From the NCBI GenBank assembly GCA_030686995.1, contig CM060709.1, positions 270,929,913 through 270,993,912 of the forward strand: a stretch of DNA of 64,000 nucleotides. Direction: 5' to 3'. The notes beneath the pieces are model-generated. The model worked only from the letters and a program-made list of their open reading frames with translations, was not told where the DNA came from and made no database searches. Source of the DNA: Artemisia argyi (lineage: Eukaryota > Streptophyta > Magnoliopsida > Asterales > Asteraceae). Made by a program: the position numbers and the translations under genes. Positions 45,621 to 58,377 of this stretch are shown piece by piece (positions within the stretch are counted from its first letter, which is position 1; each line of letters starts with the position of its first letter).

Positions 45621-47573
45621 TTACTGTTACTATTTTTTTTAAAATTAAAATTTCATTTATAATTAAAATTCAACTATAAAACACAACAAAACTATTGTGA
45701 TAATAGCCGGTCCAAACACAATCCAACCTTATAACCTTAAATCTAAAAGGTCATAAACTACCCTAATATAACTCCTTTGTTACCCTAATCTAACTCTTTC
45801 CACATACACATGCCACCTTTCACTTTTACACTAGCAGTCACCAACAAAAAAAGACAAATCAATCTCATTTCACCTTCTTTATTTTCTAATAGCCGAACAC
45901 CACACCAATCCACCCTTTATATCTCCACTAAAGTCACCAACAAACTAACACCCACCCACCTTCCTTATTACTCCACACATAAACCACATTTCTTTTTAAC
46001 TTCTCAAATCAAATAGGATAGTGTTTGTGTTGCATTTGGTTATTATTATTATTATTTTGGAACAAAGCACCCAACGGTTGGAAAGATCAGGAGGAGTGCC
46101 AAATGTTTCGATCGGCTAGGCAACCGTAACATCAAAATTGTTGGGGGCGACGCGGTCGGGATCGGTCGTGCTAGGGGGAACGCCATTGGGTAGTCGGTCG
46201 GTTGGGGGAACCGGTTGCCATTAGCATTAGTCTTATAGGCCGCCCAACTACATGTTTTCTTTTGTTTACATCAATTCCAGTCAAATTTATACATGAAAAC
46301 TATAAGATATAAATAAGAAACCAACCTCTAACTTATCTAAGCTAGATGAATGAGAAGTTTGATATGTAATACGTTATTATACCCTTATTTTAAGTGTGAA
46401 TTTTTTTTATTAAAAGTACTTTAGAAGGATAGAATTGAAATTTCACGTCTGGGTTTTAGTCGTATTAGTTTAATATGTTATTGTTAGTTTCATACTTGCC
46501 ATTTGATGATTATCAAGACTAAATTTTACAGAAATTATTGTAAACGAAGATAAATTCATCATTTTGTAGCCTATAAGTTACTTTTGGAAAATGGGTGGCT
46601 TATGGACATAGTTTATACACAACCTAAAAAATTTAGAGTTGAGTTAATAATACGTTAAACATTTTCTCTTTGATCCTAAGAGATAGTAACTCACAAGCTA
46701 ATTGCTTTTCATGAAATTAATGACCATTGGCATGTTATAAATATTGACAAATTTATGGCTGCTAGTTTCCAACTTTAATAACCTTTCTTAAAAAAAAAAA
46801 AAAAAAAAAACACCTCTACATGACCCTATTTGTGGCAGTAACTTATTTTCATCGTTACATGACTCGCGATTTTGAATCATCGATCTATCTACATAACAAA
46901 GTCCGGTTAACGCCAATCAGATATGTCACTTTGTGACGACATTGCATAAAAAACATACCATAGCGGCATAGCATCTCTATTTATTTTGGCCCATACACGT
47001 TTTTTATGGCCCGAGAAATAGTGGGCAAAACAAGAACAAGTACTCGGGCCGATCCTCTATTGTTAATTCATTTCTATACTTGTTTCTTTTGACCTCGTAC
47101 TAACATGGTAGTAAAAGTAGCGGGTGTGGTAGGCACTTATAAATGTTGCAGGTGTCGTCACGTCAATATGTAAAATATAACACTCCTACAACATAAACAC
47201 TTTTTGCAATAAAATTTCTATAACATATCACAAAAATACACCACTCACTAAAATAAAAAATCATAACGCCATTTGATGGAGATGGCTATGGGACGACTAA
47301 CATGGCTATGTATATAGGAAGAGGTGCAGTTTAGCGGTGTCAAAGGTGGGGGGAAGAAAAAAAAAATCTATGACATGCTATAAAATAACTGCACCGATAC
47401 CTTTAAAAGTCATTTAGCCCTTTATGTGTTTATTTGGTTTACATGTTTTTTAGGCCCTTAAATTGTTGACTATGGCTGAATATCATAAGTAAACCTACGT
47501 TTAGTTCTTACTTCTTTCACATGATTGATGGTTCTTTCATTTGAAACTTTGACCACGTGTCTGCATGAGAATC
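45621..47573. other. Intergenic, no gene seen
   Basis: No ORF or RNA gene supported. There is a GC-rich patch of CGGTCGG-type repeats at 46110-46220, a poly-A run at 46792-46810, and otherwise AT-rich sequence. Confidence 0.4.
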
Positions 47574-47581
47574 CCTAGCAC

Positions 47582-48396
47582 CAGTGGCGGAGCCAGAAAA
47601 TGTAACCATGGGGGGCGGTCAACAATGAGAAAAAGGCGAGTATAGGCTCTTTTTCGTGTAACTCAAAACAAGTCGGGTCAGGTTTAGTCAAGCGCAAATA
47701 GCTCAAATTTAAGTCAATTAACTCTAGTAAAAGATGTATGTGTCTATACAACAAAACCCCGCTAACGTAGGTTATTTTAACAGTTTAGCACATAAATAAG
47801 TGGGTTTCAAGAGGAATTGCTTGGTTGACTGTGTTTATACGACAAATCAAACGTTGCTCAAATGGTTTTATTGCGCTTGCAATCAAATATGTCATAAAAC
47901 AAGTATATGAGCACAATAACTGAAAATTTTAACCAAAAACATTAAATATAAATTTGAAAGAATGTAAAATCAAGTATAGGGGTGTTATTTGCTATTGGAA
48001 ATAACGGTGGACTTTATATGTCTATCAGGTACATTTAATATATAAAATGAAATATAAAATCCACAAAAAGTCCATTGGTCAAAAGCATACAATTGGTCCT
48101 TCACCTACACACTTCCCACTTCCCAGTGTATCGTCTTCCCTTTTACTTTTACAGAAAACAAAATACCCAAAGATAGAAAAAACCCATTATTAAATTCGAT
48201 TTAATTACGAAATTCAGTTTAAAAGCACTTAATCTTGGTAGTCATCACTCACGACGAGGGCACCACGAATTCTGAGCCGAGGGCACCGACCATTTTTTCA
48301 CCAATTTTACCTGTTTTTTCCTACTAATTTGGTCTTTCTACAAGAGCATGGTTGGGGGCATCGCCCCCCACTACTCTCTACATGGCTCCGCCCCTG
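47582..48396. mobile_element. Non-autonomous hAT-type element
   Basis: The ends are CAGTGGCGGAGCCA and its inverted form TGGCTCCGCCCCTG, flanked by the perfect 8-bp target duplication CCTAGCAC (47574-47581 and 48397-48404). An 8-bp duplication with CA(G)...(C)TG ends fits the hAT superfamily. At 815 bp with no ORF it has no transposase. Just inside each end lie complementary GGGGGGCG/CGCCCCCC tracts. Confidence 0.88.
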
Positions 48397-48404
48397 CCTA
48401 GCAC

Positions 48405-49317
48405 CACTCGTCTAGCCACTTCTTACATTTGGCCTCGAGGATTTAAGAGCACCGGGTAAGGTGGCGTACCCAGCTCATGAGATCCATGTGGCAATCAAAC
48501 TGGTGCGGGTCACCGAGTGGCCAAAGTGGCTTGTGTGAGTGGAAGGAATCAAAACAAAAGAAATAGTCGTTGGCTATCTAACGACATTATTTTTAAAAAT
48601 TCATTTTTTTATAACTAACTTAAACCCACTTTTTTACACTATATATATATCCCTATATACTTTCACTTTTATGCACATTAATTCCAATATCACTTCTATT
48701 TACATAAAAACTATAACCAGAAAATGTCCCAACATCCAAATGACATGTTTTCTACTTCTCTTCTAGGTAAGTCTTCCTTGCAATAATCGTCTTCATCAAA
48801 CTCTTGTACACCTTCATCAGAAAACTCGATATCTTCCTCGCAATTTTCTCCGTTTGGTACCCAACATAATATGCATATATACAAACCGGATCAACTTTAC
48901 TTTCAATATCACTTCCATTACACTCAAACGCCAACTTTTCGTATTGTTTTGAATTTTTTTCCGTATGTTTTCTAAGTTATGTGTGTTTTTATTTCGTATG
49001 TTTTTTAAGTTTCGTATTGTATTTTTATTTGATGAATTAATGAAATTTAGTTTGTTTGGAAAAATGGTAGATGAGACTCTTTTGGCTCAAGCCATTTGGG
49101 GAGAGGGGTATTTTTGTGTGTAAGTGAGTTGAGTAAGTTGGTGATGTGACACTGAGGTAACAAACAGGCTCAGTTTGAGCCACCATACTCAACGCTATAA
49201 TAAAGAGTACTTCAAACTCTCAAATTAGCTTGAGCCAGTTTGCCACCTTAGCGTCACAGGCCATATACATAGCCTGTGACGCTACTGATAATGAAATACA
49301 AAATGTATATTGATTAC
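48405..49317. other. Intergenic, with a 12-bp inverted repeat
   Basis: No gene supported. At 49250-49261 and 49272-49283 the arms AGCGTCACAGGC and GCCTGTGACGCT are perfectly complementary around a 10-base loop, 35 bp before the next LTR. Confidence 0.5.
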
Positions 49318-49704
49318 TGTTAGCATTAAAGAAATACAAAAAGAAGTGATGGTCATTCTGATATTTGTAACTTTGTATGTCGTGTGGTGGTAATAGAGAT
49401 TGGGCTATGGACTTGGTAAATCTAATATGTTAAGTGTTATGTTACTTAAGCATTTTATGTTTATGTAAACCAAGTCCAAGCCCAAGCCCATAGAAAGCCT
49501 TTTAGGGCAACATGTTTTATGTATAAATACACATCAAATGAGTCGTTTGAGGTGTGTGCTTGAGTGTGTAAGTGTGTGTTTTTATCAATAATATTCTCTC
49601 TTCATCTTACTACTTTCTCTCTTTAGAAATACACGTACTTCTCTCTTGCCACCAATCCATACGTGCCTTATTAGTGATAGGGTTGATATATCTAAGGTCC
49701 TACA
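49318..49704 (+). mobile_element. Copia 5' LTR and start of an interior
   Basis: 387 bp reading TGTTAGCATTAAAG...AAGGTCCTACA, with a TATA box TATAAATA at 49523 and a CT-rich leader. Two bases after it lies TGGTATCAATCGCC, a Met-tRNA-type primer-binding site. The last 15 bases nearly match the end of the E1 LTR, so the two families are related. No partner LTR is seen; the interior is cut off at 51609 by element E2. Confidence 0.8.
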
Positions 49705-50056
49705 AGTGGTATCAATCGCCTAACAATAATTTAGGAGTGTGTGGAAATCGTTTTTGTCAAAACTTTGCATCAAAGTTGCATTTTTTATTAAAAAAGCGTG
49801 TGTTTTTTCTTCAAAAAGTTTTGATTTTTATGAGTTTTAGTGCTAAAGTTGTTGTTTTTATTGAAGTTTTAGTGATTATACGTGTTTTAGAAGAGATTTG
49901 ATAAAAAGAAACTCGTGGAAATCATGTTTTTATGAAAAAATCGTGTTTTTGACGTTACAGGTCATCTTACGCGTAAGTTTATGCAAAAAAAAAACCCTCT
50001 TTTTATGCGTAAGTTTAAGCAAAAAAACCCTCATCTTACGCATAACTTTAGGCAAA
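49705..50056 (+). other. Leader of the truncated copia element
   Basis: A short interior, continuing at 51500-51609 after the MULE. It has repeats of a CTTACGCGTAAG/CTTACGCATAA motif with A-rich runs, comparable in position to the minisatellite in the E1 leader. The ORFs read through these repeats and are unlikely to be genes. Confidence 0.5.
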
Positions 50057-51490
50057 GGGTTATTAGACAAAAATGTAACTATACTTTACAAAAAAGTTCG
50101 CCTAAGTTACTCAACTTTCAGATTGTTCATCTAAGTTACTAATGTTTTCGTATTTATTCAGTAGGATACTGATCTTAAAAAAAAAGGTGTTATTCGGGTC
50201 ACTCCATGGAAGAGTTACCTGCTAAATGGGTTTAATAAACGGATGAATTATATGAATGGTCCCTAGATTGACAAATATTGAATCAACCGTCCCTATATTG
50301 AATAAACGGATGAATTTTCTTACGTTTTCGTTCGTTTTTATATGTTTTCATCCCTTTTTTTACGTTTTCGTATGTTTTTAAAAGTTTTCATCCATTTGTA
50401 TAAGTTTTCTCCCGTTTTTATACATTTTCATCCGTTTTTCTTATGTTTTCATAAGTTTTTATCCACTTTTAATCATTTCTATGCGTTTTCATCCGTTTTT
50501 TACGTTTTCCCACACTTTTATACGTTTTCATCTTGATTGTACAATAAATTGCACGACCCCCGCTTTAATACTTTTAACCGTTTCTAACTCGTCCGTCCTT
50601 CATTCGTTTTACTTACGTTTTCTCACCTTGCCACATCACCTCAAAAAATCGAGAAAAAAAGTCAATTTTTTTTTGAAAAAAATAAAATCAAATTTCTTTT
50701 TTCGAAAAAGAAATTAGAATTTTTTTTCAAGCAAAAAAAATCAACTTTTAAAAAAAATTAAAATAAAAAATTATATTGTTGAAAAAAATTGAGCAAAATA
50801 AATTCAAAAATTTAAAAAAATAAATAAAATCAAAAATTTTTTTTCGAAAAAAAAATCAAGCAAAAAATAATTCAAAATTAAAAAAAAAATAAAAAAAAAA
50901 TCGAGAAAAAAACGGACGAAAACGTAAAAAAATTGGACAAAAGCGTATAAAAACAGATTAAACGTATTAAAACGGATAAAAACGTATGAAAACGTAAGAA
51001 AAACGGACAAAAACGTAAAAGAACGGATTAAAACGGACAAAAACGTAAGAAAAACGGACAAGAAGTATAAAAACGGATTAAAACGTATTAAAACGGACAA
51101 AAACGTATAAAAACGGACGAAAACGACTAAAAACTGATGAAAACATATAAAAACGGACAAAACCGTATGTAAACGTAAGAAAAACGGACAAAAATGTATA
51201 AAGGACTAACGTTGCAAATAATCGTTGGCTAAATAGAATAACGTTGCCACATGATAACTAACAGAACTGGCCGCCGTTAGCTCAGGGACGAATGGTGCAA
51301 ATTCTGTGTGTAAATTCTAGGGTATTTTAGTCATATCACGTTTTTTAACTTGTTATCATGAGTATATATAAGCTCAGTAACGTACATAACCGGTTAGTCA
51401 AACCTTAGTAACTTAGATGAACAATTTGAAAGTTAACTAACTTAGGCGAACTTTTTTATAAAGTATAGTTACTTTTTTGTCTATTAACCC
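50057..51490. mobile_element. Non-autonomous MULE-like element with inverted internal arrays
   Basis: Terminal inverted repeats of about 90 bp begin GGGTTATTAGACAAAAATG and end with the inverse, flanked by the 9-bp duplication TTAGGCAAA (50048-50056 and 51491-51499). The interior has no coding capacity. It holds an array of ACGTTTTCATCCGTTTTT-like units at about 50318-50535, a low-complexity A/T block, and the inverse array AAAACGGACAAAAACGTAT at about 50905-51200. Confidence 0.85.
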
Positions 51491-51609
51491 TTAGGCAAAA
51501 GATCCATTTTATGCAAAAAAAAAGAAAAAAAAAAAACCTCGTCTAACGCATAAGATTGGATTTCTTACGCATAAGTTGAAGTTTAAGCAAAAGGTTTACT
51601 CATAAGGTT

Positions 51610-51952
51610 TGTTAGGTACCCATATTGATTTCACACAAAAAAGAATGAGATAGATATAAGGATGGGATGATTATGAGAATGAGAGAATTAGAATTGAAAG
51701 AGTTTCATTAAGATTTCACATAACCAACCAAGTATTACATGTGAATATAAGGTCCTATTTATAGGAGGGAAGCTAGGGCAACACTCCTAGCTCCCATCTA
51801 TCTTGATTTCGTGGGCCTTGAAGGCCTTGTGGGCTTTCATAAGCCTTAAATACATAAATGATAACCAAATATAAGTAACTAATAATAAAGCAACCTAACG
51901 TTTATTACAAATGACCGAGACTTGATAAAATAGTAAAACTTTGATCCCAACA
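51610..51952 (-). mobile_element. E2 3' LTR
   Basis: TG...CA ends. A minus-strand TATA box CTATAAATAGG lies at about 51754-51764, with a CT-rich region after it. It abuts the purine tract on the coding-strand side. The other LTR is outside the window. Confidence 0.8.
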
Positions 51953-51966
51953 ATCTCCCCCTAAGG

Positions 51967-54354
51967 GTCGGTCATCACGGTTGCTCGACGTCTTTGTCAT
52001 TTCTTCATCTTTGACTTTCATAGCTTTAGACGTCTTTCAAAAATCATTCATCATTCTTTGTTCTTTGTTCGTTGTTGTTGTGATAGTGATCAAGTTATGA
52101 AGTTGTCTGCCTTTCGTCACTTCCGTGTCTGCGGTGGTAGTCCGCCATTCCAACATGCTCATACATCTTTGAATTCTGACTTATACATGCACGTAGTTCC
52201 CTTTCTTTTACTTTTGATCTTTAGTCTTTATACTTTGTAGATTCTTCTTCTTGGCGTAGAATCTTTCTTTGAACTTTGTGTTGCTTTGATCTTTGAGGGA
52301 GCTTTTGATGACATCAAGATGCATGTATGAGCATGTGGAATCCATCGCCATGGAGAGATGTGTACATGCGGGTAAACAGTTAGCAATAAAACATCCGGTA
52401 CTTACAGATAAGGAATTAGAGATCGTCAACAGCATAGTGTGAAGACTCCTTCTAATCCTTATCAAGGCCGTTCCCATGTCAGATACTCCCGAAGGAGCTT
52501 ACAAGACCTACTAAGTAGCTCAATGACTGGGTGAGTCGCTAGGGATCACTCCACGACTGTAGACCGCTAAGAAACCACCGCAAACACTAAGCGTAACTCA
52601 CAAGGAGTTACCGAAGTGACCTGCTGTCAGGGCTGTTTGATGTTGACCCTGGCAGGATTTCCGTTCAATCATTGAGAAATACTTATGTAAATTCTCTCAT
52701 AAACGTTCTCGGCAGATTGCTAAGATCTGCGAAGGACTCGGTAATTTATAGCTGGTGTCCATTGATGTAGAACACCAGTTGTAGAAATACTAAGTATTCC
52801 TAAGAGATTTTAGATGTATCTCATGGCTCTAGACTCGAAAAGTGCACACTTAGGTTTCCTATGCGGAGACTAGGGAGGGGTCTCCTGCTTCAATATCAAC
52901 CATCTCTAAGAGATAAGTCAATAGATTACACTGGTTCCCCGTGAGAATGAAACAAGCTCTTTTAAGAGAACTTGAGTGGTTAAGAAGGTTTAGTGCATTG
53001 CGTCACTGGGTCTATGATGGCTTTATCTTCAATATCGGCGTCGCCGTAGCAACAACCAGTAGCATACGAATTGAACCCGGTGTCTGCCCTAAGGTTGAAC
53101 ATATGGAGGGCTATTTCTTTTCACCTTTTTCTTTACTTTTCTTTTTAATTCTTCAACTCCTTCTTTCCCCTTTCATTCTTTATTCCTTTTTTCATATCAT
53201 ACCTAAGGACTTCTAATACTAACTATTTGGTGATATCCTTGGGTAGATCCCTCCGGCTCTGGCGGATCATAGGACGGTTTTTCCTATCTTAATCACCTTA
53301 TAACTCCAGGATTATCCAACAATTAGCCAAGAAACCTTTAAAAATCTCTCAAAGTGTTTGTGATTATCAAACATTTTGTTTAACACTTTGAGAGTTTTGT
53401 GTTTTCTTATGAAGGGCTCCCCCTTCACATGTGCTCATAAGTATTTAATAAATTTGCACATGCGGGAGGAACAAGCACTTTTTGAATTGATCCACTTTCA
53501 GTGAACCTGACCGATTCGAGACACGCTTACATCACTAGTTAGACTAGCTTGAAGTTATTACCCGGCCTGGTCAAGTCCACAGAAAGTTTCCCGAAATGGT
53601 ACATTTCTACTAAGAAAAATCCTTTTTGAGACACGCTTACGTGGCTAGTTAAAGAGTTCCATTGTCAGTTTTTAGGTGACAACTAGCTCTAGTAACTAAC
53701 TTGATGTTATTACCCGTCAAGGATAAGTCTTTTCGAGTTTACTAACTTTTATGTTTCGTCAATTCTTGGGTGAATCTGAGTCTAGCTCGCATGAGATTTG
53801 ACTTTTAAGCAACATATAACTTTCATATTTTAATCACATTTACTTTTTCTCCCCCTCAAAAATAGCATATGAGATGTTGTTTTTGTTAAACTTTTGATTA
53901 AAATATGCTTTTTGAGTCTTATGGGGAGATATCAACAAGAACTTTTGTATTCAAGAACGATGATTTGTTTCAAGTGCTCCCCCTCAACAAGTGAATTCTT
54001 ATTGAGGTGAAATACTTGTCTTTTGAGCAGAGTTATGAAAATCAGAAAATGTTTGATTAACTCTATTCAAAAGTAAGAAGCCTTCGCTCCTTATATCAGG
54101 ATTGAGGCACTGATGCGTACCTCAGGGTCCTTTCTTTACAAGATCGGGTATACACTGTTATGTGTGCACAAGCCATAGTGATAACAATTCAATCAAATGA
54201 AATAATTAATATTGAAAAGTTAATACCCATGTGTACCAGTTTAAGCTTCATCAATGAGTGGAGCATCAAAGTCAGTGAACTTTGGTTCTGGTCTTTTGAA
54301 AAGGCTGATAGGAAATGAAGGTCTGACACCGATATAGCTTTCCAATCATCTGAT
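51967..54354 (-). other. E2 non-coding 3' interior
   Basis: Related to 5759-7900 of E1. It has repeated CTCCCCCTCAA tracts (53850, 53980), which are extra polypurine tracts on the coding strand, and segments with CTCCGGCTCTGGCGGAT and GACACGCTTAC. The small ORFs (for example 52208-52477 and 52941-53216) have equally diverged counterparts in E1 and show no protein-like conservation that I can see. Confidence 0.6.
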
Positions 54355-55590
54355 CTATTCCCGGCGAAATAACATTTCTTCAATCTTCAGGACAAAGTTA
54401 CGAACTTGTCTTCTGGAGTTGGATTTCCACCATGGAGTTTCACCTTTTGCTATCTTTCTGCGATCATCATTCAACCTTTTGACTAGCCCATCACGAACGG
54501 TTTTAAGCGTAACATCACAGAACTTGTGTATCTCATCGAGTCTCATGAAACTTTGTAACTTTTTGTTGTTGATGTAGGTGAAACCAAATGAAGGTTTTTG
54601 GATGAGAGTATACTGTGACGTTTGATAGATTCCATCAAATGTGAATTGTGGCTTGGTCAAATTGATCTTCTGTTGGTAACTTTCCACTCCAAGCTGAAGA
54701 TCTTCCACTCTTTCTTGAACTATCAATTGTCGGATGAAGAGAAGTAGAGATGCCATGAAGTTGTATTGAGTTTCTCTATCGAATCCACGCATTCTTCCTT
54801 GAACTTTTTCTAGATACATGCCTTCAATGTCATTTAAATAAAGGTCAGGAAAGTCTGCTTCGGAGAATTTGTACTTCTTTTCATCTTGTCTTTTAACCAC
54901 AATCTCATTCATGAACATGTAGTTAAACCGTTTCGACTCTTGAATTTCCAAGATAGCAATGATCTTTGATTTATGCTTCACATTCTCCAATGATTTGTCG
55001 TCTAATCTGTGAGTATAAACGAGACGACGACGTTCTGGCCAGTGCTGAATCCCGTGTAAAGCATCTCTGTCGTAAGCTACGATAGAGTCGCTAAATATTG
55101 GAGTAGATTCTTCAATTGCAGGAACTTCGTATCTTGCGGCTGGTACTGAGATAGTCAATGAGGAAGCATATTTCTTCTTGGATTTCTCTTGGGTGAGTTG
55201 GAGGTTACGAAGATCTTTGTTGAAGAAGAAGCTGTAAGGTAACTTTGGTTTTTCGGGAAATCCTTGCAGAGGTAATGGTTTAGTCCAATCGGTGAAGTAA
55301 GGCTTTTCATGGCTTTTGGAATTGATGTCGAAATTCACTTCAGGGTTTAGCCAGTCAAACTTACCAGACATTGCACTAGCTATATTCTGCATGTGAAATT
55401 CGTATTCCATCTTGTTTCCAGATCTGGATTTTAGGAATTCCTGTGCATCCCGATTGATTCTTCTGAGCTCCGCCTTCGTAAGTTTCTCAATCTGAAGATC
55501 CTTCATTATAACCTGAGTAAATTGTAGTGTATTACCTGGAAGAGGTTCTTCATCTTTGAGAGGAGGTTGAGCTTTGACCAATTCTGTCAA
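54355..55590 (-). pseudogene. Env-like/post-pol frame of E2, C-terminal part
   Basis: 411 open codons, in the same frame as 55624-55992 and separated from it only by a TAG at 55624-55626. Content: a helical region with LTKAELRRINRDAQEFL, a central stretch with HWPERRRLVYTHRL, and an end with LDEIHKFCDVTLKTVRDGL then KIEEMLFRR. I recognise this as the C-terminal part of the extra ORF carried by copia elements in composite genomes (memory). No transmembrane segment or enzyme motif is seen, so 'env-like' describes position only. Confidence 0.65.
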
Positions 55591-57498
55591 CCAATCATTC
55601 TCAGGTGTGTCATCATTGTCTAGCTATGAATGACGTCTTCTTTTCTTTGATTTCTTAGACTTGGACGTAGCATCCTTGCCTTTAGCTTTTGATGGTGACG
55701 ATGGTCCAGTTTGAGAATCGGGAATTGGGGAGGCACGGTAATCGGTATCGGGTTGACCTTGGTAATCATCAGTTGGGTGCATGAAAGTTTCTTTCTCATC
55801 TGTGGGACCTTGACCAGTAGCTGAGGTGTGTTGCTGATTTCCAGGAGGAGTAGGATCCTTTTGTGGTTGTTGAGAAGATGATGGACCGGTACCGGACTTG
55901 TGTTTCTTGCCTTTAGAGTTCGGGTCTGGGTCGTCATCTTTCCTTGTCCTCTTAAGGGTTCCAGCAGCGTCTTTGCATGACTCTTTAGACAAGTTGGCAG
56001 CAATAGCATCGACTAGTGCTTTTTCTTCAGTTGTCTGCGTGGTTTTGTAGGCAACTTTGTCATAGAGTTGAGCAAGCAGGTCATCGAATGATAAGTTCAG
56101 GGATTGTTGGAGTTGGTGCAGAAGTTTTAGCAGGGTGAAGCGTGAATGGTGTTGTTGACAACATTTTCTTTACAACACTTCTGATCCTATGCTCCAAGTT
56201 GTCCTTGATAGGTGCAATAAGGTTTGTAACTTCGGGTGTAACAATTTCAACCAGATTGTTAGTAAGATAATCTAGTGTGAAAGTCCTGATCATTCCTGAC
56301 AAGTCAGCTTTCATGAACTTATCGATCTGCTGCTTTGCCTCCTGAAAGTCTTCAACTTGTTTAGCAAGACTGGTGACCATGGTTGTGAGAGTGTTGACTT
56401 GCTCCTGAAGATCAACTGGTTTAGTCGGTTCATTGATTGATTGTTGTTTTGACACGGTTTCAAAAGGTGTAGGAGATGAATACTCCGGTGATGATTCAGA
56501 TGACGACTCGTTGTGAGAACTCGAAGAAGAAGCTGGAGGAGTCGGATCCTTTGGTGGAGAGTCTTGAGGAGGTGGAGGTTGCAGTGAAGATGTCTGCTTA
56601 GATTGCGAAGATGATTGAAGGAATATGTTGGTGTCGAAAGCTTCCTTTTCTTCATTTTCTTTTCTTCTGCGTTCCTCTTCTTCCTGTGCAAGAAACTATG
56701 GAGTAGTGAATTGGGCAAATTCCAGGTCCGTAGCAACGTTCTCCTGTTCGCCAACATTCTCCTCTACATTTGCAGTCTCAGTCATAGTGATGTCTCCTGT
56801 ATCATATGTGTCTTTTACTTCGTCATCAGGTTGTGAGGCTGGTTATAAAATAGTAGACACAGTGGGAGGAACCATGCTGCTTGTAGCGCCTTCATGCTCA
56901 GGTTGATTGACAGGTGGTGTTGAAGGTTGAGATTAAAGTCGGCTGTGGAGTGCTGCTTCCCTCTGTTCTTTGAGAAATTGCTTTTCTACAGCTCGTGTGT
57001 AGACAATTATACTTTTCAATTTCCTTTTGTCGACCAGTTGTTCAACGATTGGTTCGTCATCTTCATCATCATAGGGTTCATTTATCATGATCCCTTTTCT
57101 CTTTCTAGAATCTGCTTCAAAGGTTTCAAGACTTTGTTGGATGGCAATCTCCGTTTCAGGAAATGCTTCTTCTGGTACTCTTACTCTTCGTTCAAAGTCT
57201 TCCTCTTCTTCTTCAGATTCTGTGTCAAACTCAGAGTCGCTTTCAGAGGGTGGTGGTGTAGGTTCATCTCTAAGTGCGAGCTTTGGAGTTACCTTCTTCT
57301 TAGGCTTAGTAGCAGGCTTAGGTTTGGGTGTAGGTTTAGCTTTGGTAGAAGTTTTGGTTTTGGGAGTAGCCTTTGACTTAGTTTGTGGAGAGCCAGTGGT
57401 GCTAGTAGTACCCCCAGATTTCATACTTCCTTTACTGCGAGTCTGTATGGTAGCTTCTTCCTGTATCCCGTTGTAAGCATCATCGTAGAATTTGTAGT
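55591..57498 (-). pseudogene. Env-like/post-pol frame of E2, middle part, broken
   Basis: A low-complexity Lys/Pro/Ser/Thr-rich and acidic linker, then coiled-coil-like VNTLTTMVTSLAKQVEDFQ. Breaks: TAA at 56933 and 56843, TAG at 56696, a frameshift near 56081-56085, and TAG at 55624. Stretches of KPKPATKPKKK and DTESEEEEEDFE suggest a disordered or nucleic-acid-binding linker. The plus-strand ORFs here (56625-57476) are mirror frames of this repetitive sequence. Confidence 0.6.
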
Positions 57499-58377
57499 TC
57501 AAATTTTCTTGATATTGTCATCAAGAAGGTATTCGGGAAGCCTCATTCCTTTTTGCTTGGTAGAGGAAGTGGTCATCTTGATAAAAGAGATGGTGAAGTC
57601 GTCCTCAAAGAGGTGCTTAGGCTCATTAGGGTCTCCCATTCTTTTGATAAATTCTGGTGTGTCTTTGCAGAAATATTCAATGAGAAGCTTGGTGAATCTT
57701 GTAAACGGGATCATAGTCTTTTCACGTCCGGTTTGGATGCTGTAGACTATATCATTCATTATTGGAACTGCAAAGTCAATAGGTGACATGGTCACCATTC
57801 CCCAAAATGCTTGTAAATGCTCAAGTCTGGGATGTTCGTGACCACTTTTTCTTCCTGATATTGATCTTACAACTAACAAACAGAATGTTCTCCAAGGCTG
57901 AGGTATGTTCATCGCATTGAATCTGGAATGCTTGATCAGAGGTAAGTCGTCTTGAACGTCATATCCTAGATCAATGAAGAAATCCAGGAGATCCAGTTCA
58001 GGCAGTATTGGAGCAAATTCATTGTTAGGTTGGGGCAGAAGGAAAACTGTACAAAGAACTTCGTGATCTACAGTGTAGACTTGTCGATCCAGCATAACAG
58101 TGAAAGACTCATCATCTAAGTTAACCTTTGCCGTAAGCCAGAACTGATGAAGGTAAAATACAGGAACTGAAGTAGATCTGTTGAGCAGATGCTTGCATGG
58201 ATGTGCAAGGAGAATATCACTGACAATCCTGCATGAGTTCTCAGGAATTCTCAATTTGTCAAAATCAACTCGAGGATTGTTATTGCCAATTTTAACGTTG
58301 TAGTCAGTGGGAGTGATATCATCCATGGTGAGTAGTGGAAGAGTTTGTTCAGGGACATTCTCGTTGTGTTCAGCCAT
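57499..58377 (-). pseudogene. Env-like/post-pol frame of E2, N-terminal part
   Basis: 292 open codons starting at the ATG at 58375-58377. The segment DYNVKIGNNNPRVDF followed by SCRIVSDILLAHPCKHLL and PVFYLHQFWLTAKV is typical of the start of the extra ORF in this copia group (memory). It ends at a TGA at 57499-57501 next to an A run; the reading continues in another frame, so a one-base loss in the homopolymer is the likely cause. Function of the family is unknown. Confidence 0.65.

Noticed and set aside
46110..46220. GC-rich CGGTCGG patch as an RNA gene
   Set aside because: No cloverleaf, snoRNA box or rRNA similarity seen; simple degenerate repeat.
49572..50134. Copia gag in the ORFs after the LTR at 49318
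   Set aside because: No gag motif; Phe/Lys-rich frames come from repeated CTTACGCGTAAG and A/T runs, and a MULE insertion begins at 50057.
56625..57476. Plus-strand ORFs of 93-149 codons
   Set aside because: Antisense shadows of the Lys/Pro/Glu-rich minus-strand env-like frame.
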